A stretch of DNA of 64,000 nucleotides from Runella rosea (GTDB taxonomy: Bacteria; Bacteroidota; Bacteroidia; Cytophagales; Spirosomataceae), in contig NZ_CP030850.1 in NCBI RefSeq assembly GCF_003325355.1, positions 372,001 through 436,000 on the forward strand. Reading direction: 5' to 3'. Within the stretch, counting starts at the first letter, position 1. Every line of letters starts with the position of its first letter. The notes below the pieces were generated by a model that had not been told where the DNA came from, ran no database searches, and was given only the letters and a program-made list of their open reading frames with translations. This document shows, piece after piece, positions 51,716 to 60,264 of this stretch. A program made the translations under genes and the position numbers.

Positions 51716-52423
51716 ATGCCTCCAAAACTGCAATTTGCCCTTTTCTGGCGCGACGTACTTGATTTGTTTTATCCAAATCTGTGTAGCTCTTGTAAGGCGC
51801 AATTGGTAGGTAATGAGGAGTGTATCTGCACTAAATGCCGGGCAAATTTACCCCGTACGCAGTCTCATTTGATGAAGATTCCTGCACTAGCAGAAAAATT
51901 TGCGGGGAAAGTACCCGTGGAAAATGTTTACTCCTTTTTGAAGTTTGAAAAAGGAGGCGGAGTACAACGGATGCTACATCAACTCAAGTACGGCAAACGC
52001 CCCGAAGTGGGAAAGGTGCTGGGACAAATCTATGGGCATGAACTTTTGCAAGCGGGCGAGGGGCATTCTTTTGATTGGGTGCTTCCCATCCCTCTTCATC
52101 CCCGAAAATTGGCGCAGCGGGGCTATAATCAAAGCGACCAATTTGCGGCGGGCCTTTCGGCAAGTTTAGGAATTCCGTGGTCGGGTGAAATTTTGAAACG
52201 GGGCAAATTCACGGAGACTCAAACGCATAAAACCCGCTTCGAACGATTTGAGAATGTGTCGGGCATTTTTGAAATCACACAGCCCGAAAAAATCCATACC
52301 CGACGCATTGCCTTGGTAGACGATATCGTTACGACGGGTTCAACGTTGGAGTCGGCAATCATTGAATTGCGCAAAAACGGCGCGAAGGAAGTATCGGTCA
52401 TAACAATCGCGGCGGCGTATTAG
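51716..52423 (+). CDS. ComF-family phosphoribosyltransferase-like protein
   Basis: 235 residues. N-terminal zinc-binding cysteines CSSCKAQL..ECICTKC (about 22-42), then a PRTase core with LPIPLHPRKLAQRGYNQSD and the PRPP loop IALVDDIVTTGSTLES near residue 200. ComF proteins assist uptake of single-stranded DNA during competence in some bacteria; in Bacteroidota the role is unproven. No other competence gene is nearby. Closed by a terminator. Confidence 0.92.
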   Translation: MPPKLQFALFWRDVLDLFYPNLCSSCKAQLVGNEECICTKCRANLPRTQSHLMKIPALAEKFAGKVPVENVYSFLKFEKGGGVQRMLHQLKYGKRPEVGKVLGQIYGHELLQAGEGHSFDWVLPIPLHPRKLAQRGYNQSDQFAAGLSASLGIPWSGEILKRGKFTETQTHKTRFERFENVSGIFEITQPEKIHTRRIALVDDIVTTGSTLESAIIELRKNGAKEVSVITIAAAY

Positions 52424-52444
52424 GAGGAATTATCTCAAAAAAAG

Positions 52445-52477
52445 GAGGGGCGACTGCATTTGCAATCGCCCCTCTTT
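52445..52477. terminator. Bidirectional terminator between comF-like gene and gldJ
   Basis: GAGGGGCGA (52445-52453) pairs with TCGCCCCTC (52466-52474), and inside it TGCA pairs with TGCA, giving a 14-base stem with one mismatch and a TT loop, flanked by A and T runs. Serves both convergent genes. Confidence 0.8.
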
Positions 52478-52498
52478 CTATTTCAAAAAATGGAATGT

Positions 52499-53806
52499 CT
52501 ATTTATTTCTTCCCGTTGAAATCATTGCGCAACGGAAACCGATGGTTGCAGTAGATGAATCCTGCGATAAGAAACGACGCGTACCTGGTGAAAGCCAATA
52601 GGCTACGTCATTCCAAGAGCCGCCTTTATAAACCCGCAACTTATCATTGACGACTGAGTTGCTATTTTTGGCATCGTAGCGTTTTTCGTCATCAAGAAAA
52701 CCATCTCGACGCAGTGGGTTCAAATCTTTGAAGTCCATGAACGAAAGTGGACGATAGACGTCGTATACCCACTCGTTTACGTTACCAGCCATGTTGTACA
52801 AGCCGAAATCATTTGGCGGATACTTGTAAATTTCTTCGGTAATGATGGCACCATCGTTTGATTTACCAGCAATACCCGCGTAATCACCGCGCGCCCGTTT
52901 GAAGTTGGCCAACATTTGACCTTTGTTTTTACCGCGAGGATTGCGCAATGATGAGCCATCCCAAGGATAAATCCGCTGATTGGATTGGTTTTCATCGGCA
53001 TACTGCGTACCAATCATGGCTTTAGATGCATATTCCCATTCGGCTTCTGTTGGCAGGCGATAATTAGGTAAAACATAGCCGCTTTCTACCGCAGGGCGTG
53101 CTGAAGGTGAACTTGCCATCAATGCCTCTGATTCGGCAGCAGCTTGTCCTTTTTTCTTGCTACGCTTCATAGGAGAGCCTTTCTTGCTTTTGCCGTTGGC
53201 TTGTTTAGCCAAGTTGCTGTTCACAAAATTGGTCCGCCACGTAGAATAATCGTTGGCCTGAATCCATGAAATACCTACTACAGGGTACATACGGAAGCCT
53301 GGGTGACGGAAATAATAGGTTACGTATGAATCATTGAAAGACAATGGATCGTACCAAACCGTGGTATCAGGCAACGCTTTTGCATATACTTCTGCCGACG
53401 AGTCGCGTTGTGTATAGTGCAAATACTCCAAATAGTGCAAATTGGCAATTTCTGTTTCGTCCATATAAAATGACTGCACACTCACAGTACGCTCGCGGTT
53501 ATCGTGCGTACTCATCACATCTTCTTCCAATGCCCCCATCGTAAAACGACCGCCTTCAATAAAGACAAGGTTGGGTCCTACTACTTGTGACTTGTAAGGT
53601 AATACCACAAAACCGTCTGATTCCTGCGAATCTGCCGCACCTTTCTTCTTTTTACTTTTCTTTCCATTCTTAGAGGCAAAGTCGGAGTTTGTAGCCGTAC
53701 TTTTTTTACCTGGATTAAGGCTGGAAGGATGTTTTGACTTACAAGCACTAAACAGCACCGTGGCTGCCAGTACCCAAATCGCCGCTTTCATACTGAATTT
53801 GACCAT
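52499..53806 (-). CDS. gldJ: Gliding motility/T9SS lipoprotein GldJ
   Basis: 435 residues. Lipoprotein signal with lipobox FSAC (near residue 20-22), a Lys/Ser-rich linker, then an FGE-sulfatase (SUMF1) domain: MVFIEGG-like NLVFIEGGRFTMGALE, VQSFYMDETEIANLHYLEYLHY, RMYPVVGISWIQANDYSTWR, YRLPTEAEWEYAS, NMAGNVNEWVYDV and KGGSWNDVAYWLSPGTRRF. The segment ALPDTTVWYDPLSFNDSYVTYYFRHPGFR is typical of GldJ rather than GldK. GldJ is required for gliding and supports T9SS in Flavobacterium; here it stands alone. The T9SS cargo proteins in the window imply the system operates in this cell. Confidence 0.92.
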   Translation of the reverse strand: MVKFSMKAAIWVLAATVLFSACKSKHPSSLNPGKKSTATNSDFASKNGKKSKKKKGAADSQESDGFVVLPYKSQVVGPNLVFIEGGRFTMGALEEDVMSTHDNRERTVSVQSFYMDETEIANLHYLEYLHYTQRDSSAEVYAKALPDTTVWYDPLSFNDSYVTYYFRHPGFRMYPVVGISWIQANDYSTWRTNFVNSNLAKQANGKSKKGSPMKRSKKKGQAAAESEALMASSPSARPAVESGYVLPNYRLPTEAEWEYASKAMIGTQYADENQSNQRIYPWDGSSLRNPRGKNKGQMLANFKRARGDYAGIAGKSNDGAIITEEIYKYPPNDFGLYNMAGNVNEWVYDVYRPLSFMDFKDLNPLRRDGFLDDEKRYDAKNSNSVVNDKLRVYKGGSWNDVAYWLSPGTRRFLSQDSSTATIGFRCAMISTGRNK

Positions 53807-53890
53807 TTAGATTAAATAGTTAATCGTTATTTGATATTCGTTGCTCGTTATTGTGCTACAAGTAGTACTGTTATTTGGTAAAGAATCGGG

Positions 53891-53898
53891 CAAAAATA
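53891..53898 (-). promoter_or_regulatory. Promoter -7 element of gldJ
   Basis: Reads TATTTTTG on the minus strand, an exact TAnnTTTG match, 85 bases before the gldJ ATG; TTG lies 18 bases further upstream. Confidence 0.45.
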
Positions 53899-53949
53899 CG
53901 ATTATTGCCTAAAATACAACTAAAATTCTATTGATTTGTTCTGTATCAA

Positions 53950-53957
53950 TAACTTTG
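53950..53957 (+). promoter_or_regulatory. Possible promoter -7 element for the 54060 gene
   Basis: TAACTTTG, an exact TAnnTTTG match, about 100 bases before the ATG at 54060. The -33 box is poor. Confidence 0.35.
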
Positions 53958-54059
53958 CCAAACTTAAATAACCCCGATTTTTTGATTATATCTAAGGATT
54001 ATTCCGTTTAATTTACCGGTCTAATAACGAACATAAAATTGGGTCTATTGTCTGTCCTG

Positions 54060-55619
54060 ATGAGATTTTCAATAAATATTATCAAAGGGTGTTTTGAACA
54101 GCTGCACAAATTGGAGTGCTTGAACCTAAGCTCTTTTCGCCATGTCCAATGGGTGATGGGATGGCTTTACTTTTTTTTACTTCTTTTTTCGTCTTTTCAA
54201 ACAGCAGCCCAGTCGAAAATTTCATTTGATACGCTTCAAAATGATTTGAAAGAGGCGCTTCAATTTTTAGCGGATGTGCAGTGTAAAGAAACCATTGAGG
54301 GAAAAACGTACGCTGGAGAATGGCCGGCTTACATGCAAATGCATAAGCGTTTTGTAATGCTGGGCACGCGCCAAAAGTACCGTGATTCCAATAGTTTTAC
54401 AACGTCGGGTATTTATAACTTGCTGTCGGAGATGTACTTAACAGATACGTCTTTAACACAAATCCTGCCGATGTTGCGCGCTTCGTTTCCTGAGATTCAA
54501 AGTTATGCCACCAGTCAACAATACAATTTTTGGAAGCTACTACCACCCAATCGGGATTTGCAGAAAGGTCCCCAACCTAGCCCTGTGCCGTGGGTGCGGC
54601 GTCCTACGCACTACAAACTTAGGTCGCGCTATATAAATAATGCGGCCAATGTCGAAAATGACGCCGACGATACGGCGTCGGGAAACTTGGCGGGGTTGTA
54701 TCATTATCAAATTTTTGGAAAACAAATAAGCCTGAGAGTTGAAAGTGATTCGTTGTCAGATTTCAGGGGGGCATCAGAACACCGATTGGCGTCCTTTCAA
54801 TTATTTGATACCTATCTTGACACGCTCAGAAAAAATCGGCATTGGTATAATTATTTATTTAACGGTTGTGCACATTCGGGGGCGTACATGACTTGGCTAG
54901 GGCAGGAGGAAGCTTTCAATAAATGGAGCATTGTCAAAACTTTCGGCCACAATCAGATATTTTATTTGAAACAAAGTATTTGTTATCCAAAGCCATATCG
55001 ACCTTATATTCCCTATGGAACCAATGACGTTGACGCCGTCGTCAATGCCAATGTGCTGGCTTATTTAGCCCAAAAAGGTGAGTTAGCTTCGAGCAGGGGC
55101 ACAACTGGCGCTCATCGTTTTATTTATCATCAGGCCGTCAGAAAACGTTGGAGCCGGGCGGGGCATTATTATCCCAATCGGTATCATTTTCATTATGCCG
55201 TTTCGCGGGCTTTGGCGGCGGGAGATACTGCCCTGATTCCCACTGCGCGCTTGATGCTTCAGCATTTGATGGAATCGCAAAGGCAGGCAGGAAGCTATCG
55301 TAGTCGTCGTCGGGTCAATCATGGTGATGAATTACAGTCGACAACTTATGCGTTGTTGGCCCTTCTGAATTTTAGAAAGATAGGGTTAAATGTCCCTCAA
55401 ACTTCATTGAATCAGGCTGTAAAATTCTTGCTTAATCAGCGGCAACGGGTTGATAACAAGGTATTTTGGAGAGGAGGGGTTTATTTCTCAGGCGGAACGG
55501 TGGTGCGTAATGTGCTTTATTTTACATCAGACGCTTACACAACGGCGCTGGTGGCGCAGGCACTGCAAAAATACATGATGCAAGAAAATCTCAGTCAATC
55601 AATCACTGGGCGTGACTAG
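54060..55619 (+). CDS. Exported protein with probable alpha/alpha-toroid fold, function unknown
   Basis: 519 residues from ATG 54060; the signal-like helix (MGWLYFFLLLFSSFQTAAQ) begins at an internal ATG, 54156, which may be the true start. Helical repeats of toroid type can be seen at both ends: LKEALQFLADVQC and, near the C-terminus, LMLQHLMESQRQAGSY, STTYALLALLNFR, AVKFLLNQRQR and DAYTTALVAQALQKY. This resembles terpenoid cyclase/prenyltransferase-like or squalene-hopene-like toroids, but the catalytic motifs are not visible. The 3' end overlaps the convergent gene by 17 bases. Confidence 0.72.
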   Translation: MRFSINIIKGCFEQLHKLECLNLSSFRHVQWVMGWLYFFLLLFSSFQTAAQSKISFDTLQNDLKEALQFLADVQCKETIEGKTYAGEWPAYMQMHKRFVMLGTRQKYRDSNSFTTSGIYNLLSEMYLTDTSLTQILPMLRASFPEIQSYATSQQYNFWKLLPPNRDLQKGPQPSPVPWVRRPTHYKLRSRYINNAANVENDADDTASGNLAGLYHYQIFGKQISLRVESDSLSDFRGASEHRLASFQLFDTYLDTLRKNRHWYNYLFNGCAHSGAYMTWLGQEEAFNKWSIVKTFGHNQIFYLKQSICYPKPYRPYIPYGTNDVDAVVNANVLAYLAQKGELASSRGTTGAHRFIYHQAVRKRWSRAGHYYPNRYHFHYAVSRALAAGDTALIPTARLMLQHLMESQRQAGSYRSRRRVNHGDELQSTTYALLALLNFRKIGLNVPQTSLNQAVKFLLNQRQRVDNKVFWRGGVYFSGGTVVRNVLYFTSDAYTTALVAQALQKYMMQENLSQSITGRD

Positions 55620-56616
55620 CCGTCAAATCAGAATCAACTACGGTGATGTGTAGCAGCGTTTGCGCACTTCCGATGGCCAGCGCGGTATGGTCGGAGGTGA
55701 AAATAGCTTCATATATACTAAATTGGTCGTTGAGCTTTATCCCGAATCGCTTATAATTCCCCGTTTTATTGTCCAAAACGATTTGTCCGTCACAGGCGGT
55801 ATAGAGGTCGTATTTGTGGTTGGAAACCCGTCCCCAAATCAAGCCAGCATCGTTGATAACCTTTTTTTGAGTGTTGCGATAAATGCGTCCTTTCTTACCA
55901 ATCCAACCGCCCATTGCTACAAAATCGGTGGCATTCTCAAACTGTATTTCGTGAAATATACTGTTTCCTACTTTTTGTTTTCGTTGCCAGCGGTCATTTT
56001 CGAGTGTGTACAGGTGGGTGCGGTTGGGGGTGTACATAAGCGCATAAACCTGCTGATTATGAGGGTTGTACTTGACGCACCAGACCATTTTGAACGCATT
56101 GCTGTACACTTTTCGCCACGTACGACCCCGGTCGGTAGACTTTAGAATAAAACCCAGGGGAATGGTTTTTTGAGAATGGGCAATGGCGGTATTTCCCCCG
56201 CATACAAACGCCGTGGAGTCATTTACTACAGCCATGTTGTAGAAACAGGCTTTTTCGTACCCTTTTACCTTGATGACTTCCCAAGTCTTGGCCAGAAGAT
56301 TGTGCTTATAAATAACGCCTTGATCGGCGCAGGCAATTAAGTTTTGAGCATCAAAACGGTCAATTTTATAAATATCAACGTGAAGGTTTGGGTAGGAAAC
56401 ATCCGTGAGATTGCCGAGAGAATCACTAGATTTTAAGGTGCCATACTTGCCCCCAATCCAGAAACGATTTCCTACGGGAACTATGTCATAAAAGGAAGAG
56501 TCTTTAAACGTTTTGCCTTGTTGTAACACCTGAATACGTACTTCCTGCGCTTGGGCGCTGCAAAAAGCAATAAAAAGGGCATAGACGAGCGTTATTTTGG
56601 CGGTAAAGTTCAACAA
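55603..56616 (-). CDS. Exported BNR/propeller-like protein of unknown function
   Basis: 337 residues. The frame opens on a signal peptide (ITLVYALFIAFCSAQAQE) with TTG at 56616 as the only fitting start. The mature protein is built of repeated beta strands containing BNR-like units (ILKSTDRGRTWRKVYSN; WIGGKYGTLKSSD; FVCGGNTAIAHS), as in photosynthesis-system-stability-like beta propellers. Partner unknown. It overlaps the 3' end of the convergent toroid-like gene. Confidence 0.72.
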   Translation of the reverse strand: MLNFTAKITLVYALFIAFCSAQAQEVRIQVLQQGKTFKDSSFYDIVPVGNRFWIGGKYGTLKSSDSLGNLTDVSYPNLHVDIYKIDRFDAQNLIACADQGVIYKHNLLAKTWEVIKVKGYEKACFYNMAVVNDSTAFVCGGNTAIAHSQKTIPLGFILKSTDRGRTWRKVYSNAFKMVWCVKYNPHNQQVYALMYTPNRTHLYTLENDRWQRKQKVGNSIFHEIQFENATDFVAMGGWIGKKGRIYRNTQKKVINDAGLIWGRVSNHKYDLYTACDGQIVLDNKTGNYKRFGIKLNDQFSIYEAIFTSDHTALAIGSAQTLLHITVVDSDLTASHAQ

Positions 56617-56733
56617 TGACGAGATTTTCTAAGGGTTCGCGTTTATAGACTTATTTGCAAAAATAGTCAAGAGACCTTTCTTTACAAATTTACAAGAAGA
56701 CAACTTCGCGGGGTTTTACCACTATTTATTAAA

Positions 56734-56761
56734 AGGAAATGAGGTTTTTGCCTCATTTCCT
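56734..56761 (-). terminator. Terminator of ruvC
   Basis: AGGAAATGAGG and CCTCATTTCCT form a perfect 11-base stem with a 6-base loop; read on the minus strand a T run (TTTT) follows. It begins 8 bases after the ruvC stop codon. Confidence 0.75.
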
Positions 56762-56768
56762 ACTTCAA

Positions 56769-57359
56769 CTATTTGATTCGGTTGGGGTTTTCGCTGACAA
56801 ACGCTGACCAGCCACCTTTTTTTGCTCCTTTCTTTTTGGAGGCGGCCGAGGGAAGCGCATTGGCGTGATAATGATGACAAATAGCAATGGCCACAGCATC
56901 GGTAGCATCTAGGTATTGGGCTTCCAATTTTTGTTTGAGAATGCTTTCGAGCATATAAGCGACTTGCTCTTTAGAGGCGCTTCCGCTACCCGTGACCGAC
57001 ATTTTTACGGTTTTGGGCGAATATTCCACAATCGGAATGCTGCGATTGAGGGCGGCGGCCATCGCAACCCCCTGTGCGCGACCGAGTTTAAGCATGGATT
57101 GGGGGTTTTTTCCGTAAAAAGGGTCTTCTATGGCCATTTCATCGGGCAAAAACTCTTCGATTAACTGCGTGATGCGTTCAAAGATTTTCTTCAGTTTCAG
57201 TTCGTGGCTGTTATATTTGTCAAGTTTTAACACGCCGTATTGTAGGAGTTCAATGCGATGTTCGATGATGCGGATGATCGCGTAGCCCGCAATGCGGGTG
57301 CCAGGGTCGACGCCCAAAATGATTTTTTCAGTTGGCTGATTTGATAGGTTTTGTTGCAT
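56769..57359 (-). CDS. ruvC: Holliday junction resolvase RuvC
   Basis: 196 residues from ATG 57359 (MQQNLSNQPTEKIILGVDPG). The four catalytic acids lie in ILGVDPGTRIAGYAI, MAIEDPF and YLDATDAVAIAICHHY, and the FYGKNPQSMLKLGRAQG and SVTGSGSASKEQV motifs are intact. It resolves Holliday junctions in recombinational repair; ruvAB are not in the window. The Lys-rich C-terminal tail is an extension of the core. The frame extends further to 57428 but the extra residues are unlike RuvC. The divergent flippase-like gene starts just 2 bases away. Confidence 0.95.
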   Translation of the reverse strand: MQQNLSNQPTEKIILGVDPGTRIAGYAIIRIIEHRIELLQYGVLKLDKYNSHELKLKKIFERITQLIEEFLPDEMAIEDPFYGKNPQSMLKLGRAQGVAMAAALNRSIPIVEYSPKTVKMSVTGSGSASKEQVAYMLESILKQKLEAQYLDATDAVAIAICHHYHANALPSAASKKKGAKKGGWSAFVSENPNRIK

Positions 57360-57366
57360 TATGCAA
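57354..57366. repeat. Palindrome containing both divergent start codons
   Basis: TTGCAT-T-ATGCAA: a perfect 13-base palindrome in which each arm holds one ATG, that of ruvC on the minus strand and that of the flippase-like gene on the plus strand. Confidence 0.6.
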
Positions 57367-58359
57367 AGTAACACCCGTTCGTGGTTTTCTCGGTGGTATT
57401 CTCTCAAAAAAATCGGATGGGTTTTCAAATGGCTACTATTGGTAGCTATGCTTTCTTACCTGTACGTGACGATTCGGGAAAAAGGCCAAAGTTTACAGGA
57501 TGTCCTTCAATTACTGCGGGAGCGGCTTACCGCCAATCATTTAACTGAGCTGGCGATGGTGATTTTGTTAACCCCTCTCAATTGGGCCTGCGAAAGTAGA
57601 AAGTGGCAATTGTTGGCCCAAAAGATTGAGAATATCAGTTTTCTACAATCGCTGAAAGGTGTTCTGTCGGGATTGGCGTTAGGGTTTATCATGCCCAACA
57701 ACGTAGGTGATGCCGCAGGACGGGTGCTGTCGCTTCAAAGCCATCAGCGCCTGACTGGAGTAGGAGCGGCGCTGCTATCCAATGGCCTACAATTTTATGT
57801 ATCATTATTTTTTGGAACACTTGGATGGGGATTCTTCATTGGGCAGCATTCCACACTGCAAAACTGGCCGCAGCTAACACTGCTAGGGGTATTAATAGTT
57901 ACCTTGGTTTTTGGTATTTGGTTGATTATAAGTAGAAAAAATGCTGAGCGTTACTTGGAGCGTTTCAAATGGTTTCGGTGGATTGAACCCTACGTAGACG
58001 TGATTGCTCAATACGATTTGGTTGAAATTCGTCGGGCTTTTCGTTGGGCTGTACTTCGTTATGGGGTATTTACCCTTCAGTTTGATTTGTTGCTCTCGAT
58101 TTTTGACGTCTCACTGCCCATTTTGACGGCGCTTGCCTGTATTTTTTTGGTATTTTTTGCCAAAACCCTCATTCCAGCGCTCAATTTTTTGGGCGATTTG
58201 GGCATCCGAGAAGCGTCCTCATTGTACTTTTTTAGCTTTTATAACATTGCCCCCGCCCAGGTGGTGGCCGTAACGCTAACCTTATGGTGCATTAATATTT
58301 TGCTTCCAGTGTTGGTGGGCGCGTTTTGGACGTTGAAGATGAAGTGGTGGCGGGAGTGA
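57361..58359 (+). CDS. Lysylphosphatidylglycerol synthase-type (UPF0104) flippase-like membrane protein
   Basis: 332 residues with about eight membrane helices. The family pattern of LPG_synthase_TM/YbhN proteins is visible: an N-terminal helix after a Lys/Trp-rich start, ALGFIMPNNVGDAAGRVLSL, and NFLGDLGIREASSLYFF. These proteins move lipids or lipid-linked sugars across the membrane. It heads an operon with a glycosyltransferase and a polysaccharide deacetylase, so a role in export of a lipid-linked saccharide is a fair inference. Confidence 0.85.
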   Translation: MQSNTRSWFSRWYSLKKIGWVFKWLLLVAMLSYLYVTIREKGQSLQDVLQLLRERLTANHLTELAMVILLTPLNWACESRKWQLLAQKIENISFLQSLKGVLSGLALGFIMPNNVGDAAGRVLSLQSHQRLTGVGAALLSNGLQFYVSLFFGTLGWGFFIGQHSTLQNWPQLTLLGVLIVTLVFGIWLIISRKNAERYLERFKWFRWIEPYVDVIAQYDLVEIRRAFRWAVLRYGVFTLQFDLLLSIFDVSLPILTALACIFLVFFAKTLIPALNFLGDLGIREASSLYFFSFYNIAPAQVVAVTLTLWCINILLPVLVGAFWTLKMKWWRE

Positions 58360-58406
58360 TTAATAAGTTGAGGCATGGAATGACCAGTTTTTTGTAATTT
58401 CGCCGC

Positions 58407-59537
58407 ATGATGTATGGCGTCTTTTTTATTTTTTTTCTTTATGCGGCGGCTTGCCTGTGGCTCTGTGTACAGTGGATACGTATTCCTCAACGACATTCTG
58501 AAACAATTTCCGTTCCAAACGATTTTAAATTATCAGTCATTATTCCTGTTCGCAACGAAGAACGGAACATTGGCGTATTGTTGAATGACTTGCAGCAACA
58601 GACGTTGGATAAGCGGCATATTGAAGTAATCGTCGTGAATGATGCTTCTACCGATGCAACTGAAGCGATTGTTCGGGCGTTTGAAAAAGAACAATTTTTA
58701 GATTTAAAGCTTATTTCTTTAAATGATGTTGCGGTAATGTCACCAAAAAAACGGGCGATAACCGTGGCATTGAAAATAGCCTCTGGCCAATTGATTGTCA
58801 CTACCGACGGCGACTGTCGGGTGGGAGCGAAGTGGTTGGAGACGATTGTTCAGACCTATCTGCTAACCAACGCCAAGTTTATCAGTGGCCCTGTAACTTT
58901 TTTGGATGAAAAAAATAGTTTTGATATTTTTCAGACCATTGAATTTGCCAGCTTGATAGGTACGGGTGCCTGTTTGCTAGAAGCGAAGCACCCCACGATG
59001 TGCAATGGCGCCAATCTTGCGTATCAACGGGCGGCATTTGACGAAGTCGGCGGGTATGAAGGAGTAGACCAGATAGCGTCGGGAGATGATGAGTTTTTAC
59101 TCCAAAAAATCCATCAGCGGTATCCTGGAAGTGCGTATTTTGTGAAAAATGGAGCGGCCATTGTTCGTACTCAACCGCAGGAAAATTGGCGGACTTTTTA
59201 TCGGCAACGGATTCGCTGGGCGGGTAAGTGGGCCGTGAATCGTAGGCCAGCAACGATGATTGTGGCCGTTTTTGTGTTTATTGTCAATGCTTTGACGATT
59301 GTGTTAGTGGCCAAAGCATTGGGAGAAGAAATGAGGGATTTTGGGATGAATACAATTTTAATACTTAAATTTCTTCCTGAATTTCTATTTTTAAGTTTGA
59401 TTATCAGTTTCTTGAAGAAACGTACCTTTGTTTGGTATATTCCTTTAGTGCAACTTTTTTATCCTTTTTATGTGTTGTTTTTTGGACTGGCGGCCCAACA
59501 GAGAGAGTATGAATGGAAGGGGAGGAGATTGCGTTAA
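58407..59537 (+). CDS. Membrane glycosyltransferase, family 2
   Basis: 376 residues. One N-terminal helix, a GT2 catalytic domain (LSVIIPVRNEERNIGVLL, VVNDASTDATEAI, TTDGDCRV, SGDDEFLLQ, QRIRWAGKW) and two or three C-terminal helices. The D-x-D-like TDGD, the base-bearing DDE and the QxxRW motif together indicate a processive or transfer enzyme that uses UDP-sugars. It follows the flippase-like gene by 47 bases and is likely to act on the same envelope glycan. Confidence 0.93.
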   Translation: MMYGVFFIFFLYAAACLWLCVQWIRIPQRHSETISVPNDFKLSVIIPVRNEERNIGVLLNDLQQQTLDKRHIEVIVVNDASTDATEAIVRAFEKEQFLDLKLISLNDVAVMSPKKRAITVALKIASGQLIVTTDGDCRVGAKWLETIVQTYLLTNAKFISGPVTFLDEKNSFDIFQTIEFASLIGTGACLLEAKHPTMCNGANLAYQRAAFDEVGGYEGVDQIASGDDEFLLQKIHQRYPGSAYFVKNGAAIVRTQPQENWRTFYRQRIRWAGKWAVNRRPATMIVAVFVFIVNALTIVLVAKALGEEMRDFGMNTILILKFLPEFLFLSLIISFLKKRTFVWYIPLVQLFYPFYVLFFGLAAQQREYEWKGRRLR

Positions 59538-59576
59538 AAAGTACAGTTGACGGACAAAACTCACTATTTACAGCGA

Positions 59577-60251
59577 ATGATTCCATTGTTTGTTCACAAA
59601 TCACCCCGCCTGCTCAAGGCTTTCTACACACCTTTTGTGTGGAATATTTCGACGGACGAAAACATTATATATCTTACCTTCGATGACGGTCCCATCCCCG
59701 ACGTGACAGAGTGGGTTTTGGAACAATTGGAGCGCTTTAATGCCAAGGCCACCTTTTTTTGTATTGGCGATAATGTGCTGAAATACCCTGATATTTTTTC
59801 GCAATTGGTTGTCAATGGACACAGCATTGGCAATCATACGCAAAATCACCTCAATGGTTGGAAAACCGACGACTCAACCTATTGGCAAAACGTGGCCCAA
59901 TGTCAAAAGATCTTGCCCGTAAAAACAAACTTGTTTCGACCTCCATACGGTCGTATTAAGCTGAGTCAAGCTAAGCCGCTCCTCAATAATTATCACATTG
60001 TGATGTGGGAAGTATTAACGGGCGACTTTGAAAAATACCTCTCTCCCGAGCATTGCCTCGAAAAAACGCTGAAACACACGCAGGCGGGTTCTATCGTAGT
60101 CATGCACGACAGCCTCAAAGCATGGCGTAACATGAGTTATGTGCTGCCCCGGTTTCTTGAACATTTTTCAGCTTTGGGCTACCGTTTTGAAGCATTACCT
60201 CAGCAGGTTTCGGTAGAATTCAAGCTGGGCGAGGCCATGAAAGTCTACTGA
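59577..60251 (+). CDS. NodB-type polysaccharide deacetylase
   Basis: 224 residues from ATG 59577 (MIPLFVHKSP); a TTG start at 59547 is possible. The NodB homology domain shows motif 1 TFDDGP, motif 2 HSIGNHTQNH, motif 3 RPPYGR and the later MHDS. It removes N- or O-acetyl groups from a saccharide, as a metal-dependent deacetylase, and is the third gene of the flippase/glycosyltransferase operon. No signal peptide is evident, though a Phe-Val-His rich start is seen. Confidence 0.92.
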   Translation: MIPLFVHKSPRLLKAFYTPFVWNISTDENIIYLTFDDGPIPDVTEWVLEQLERFNAKATFFCIGDNVLKYPDIFSQLVVNGHSIGNHTQNHLNGWKTDDSTYWQNVAQCQKILPVKTNLFRPPYGRIKLSQAKPLLNNYHIVMWEVLTGDFEKYLSPEHCLEKTLKHTQAGSIVVMHDSLKAWRNMSYVLPRFLEHFSALGYRFEALPQQVSVEFKLGEAMKVY

Positions 60252-60264
60252 GCAAACCAAACCG

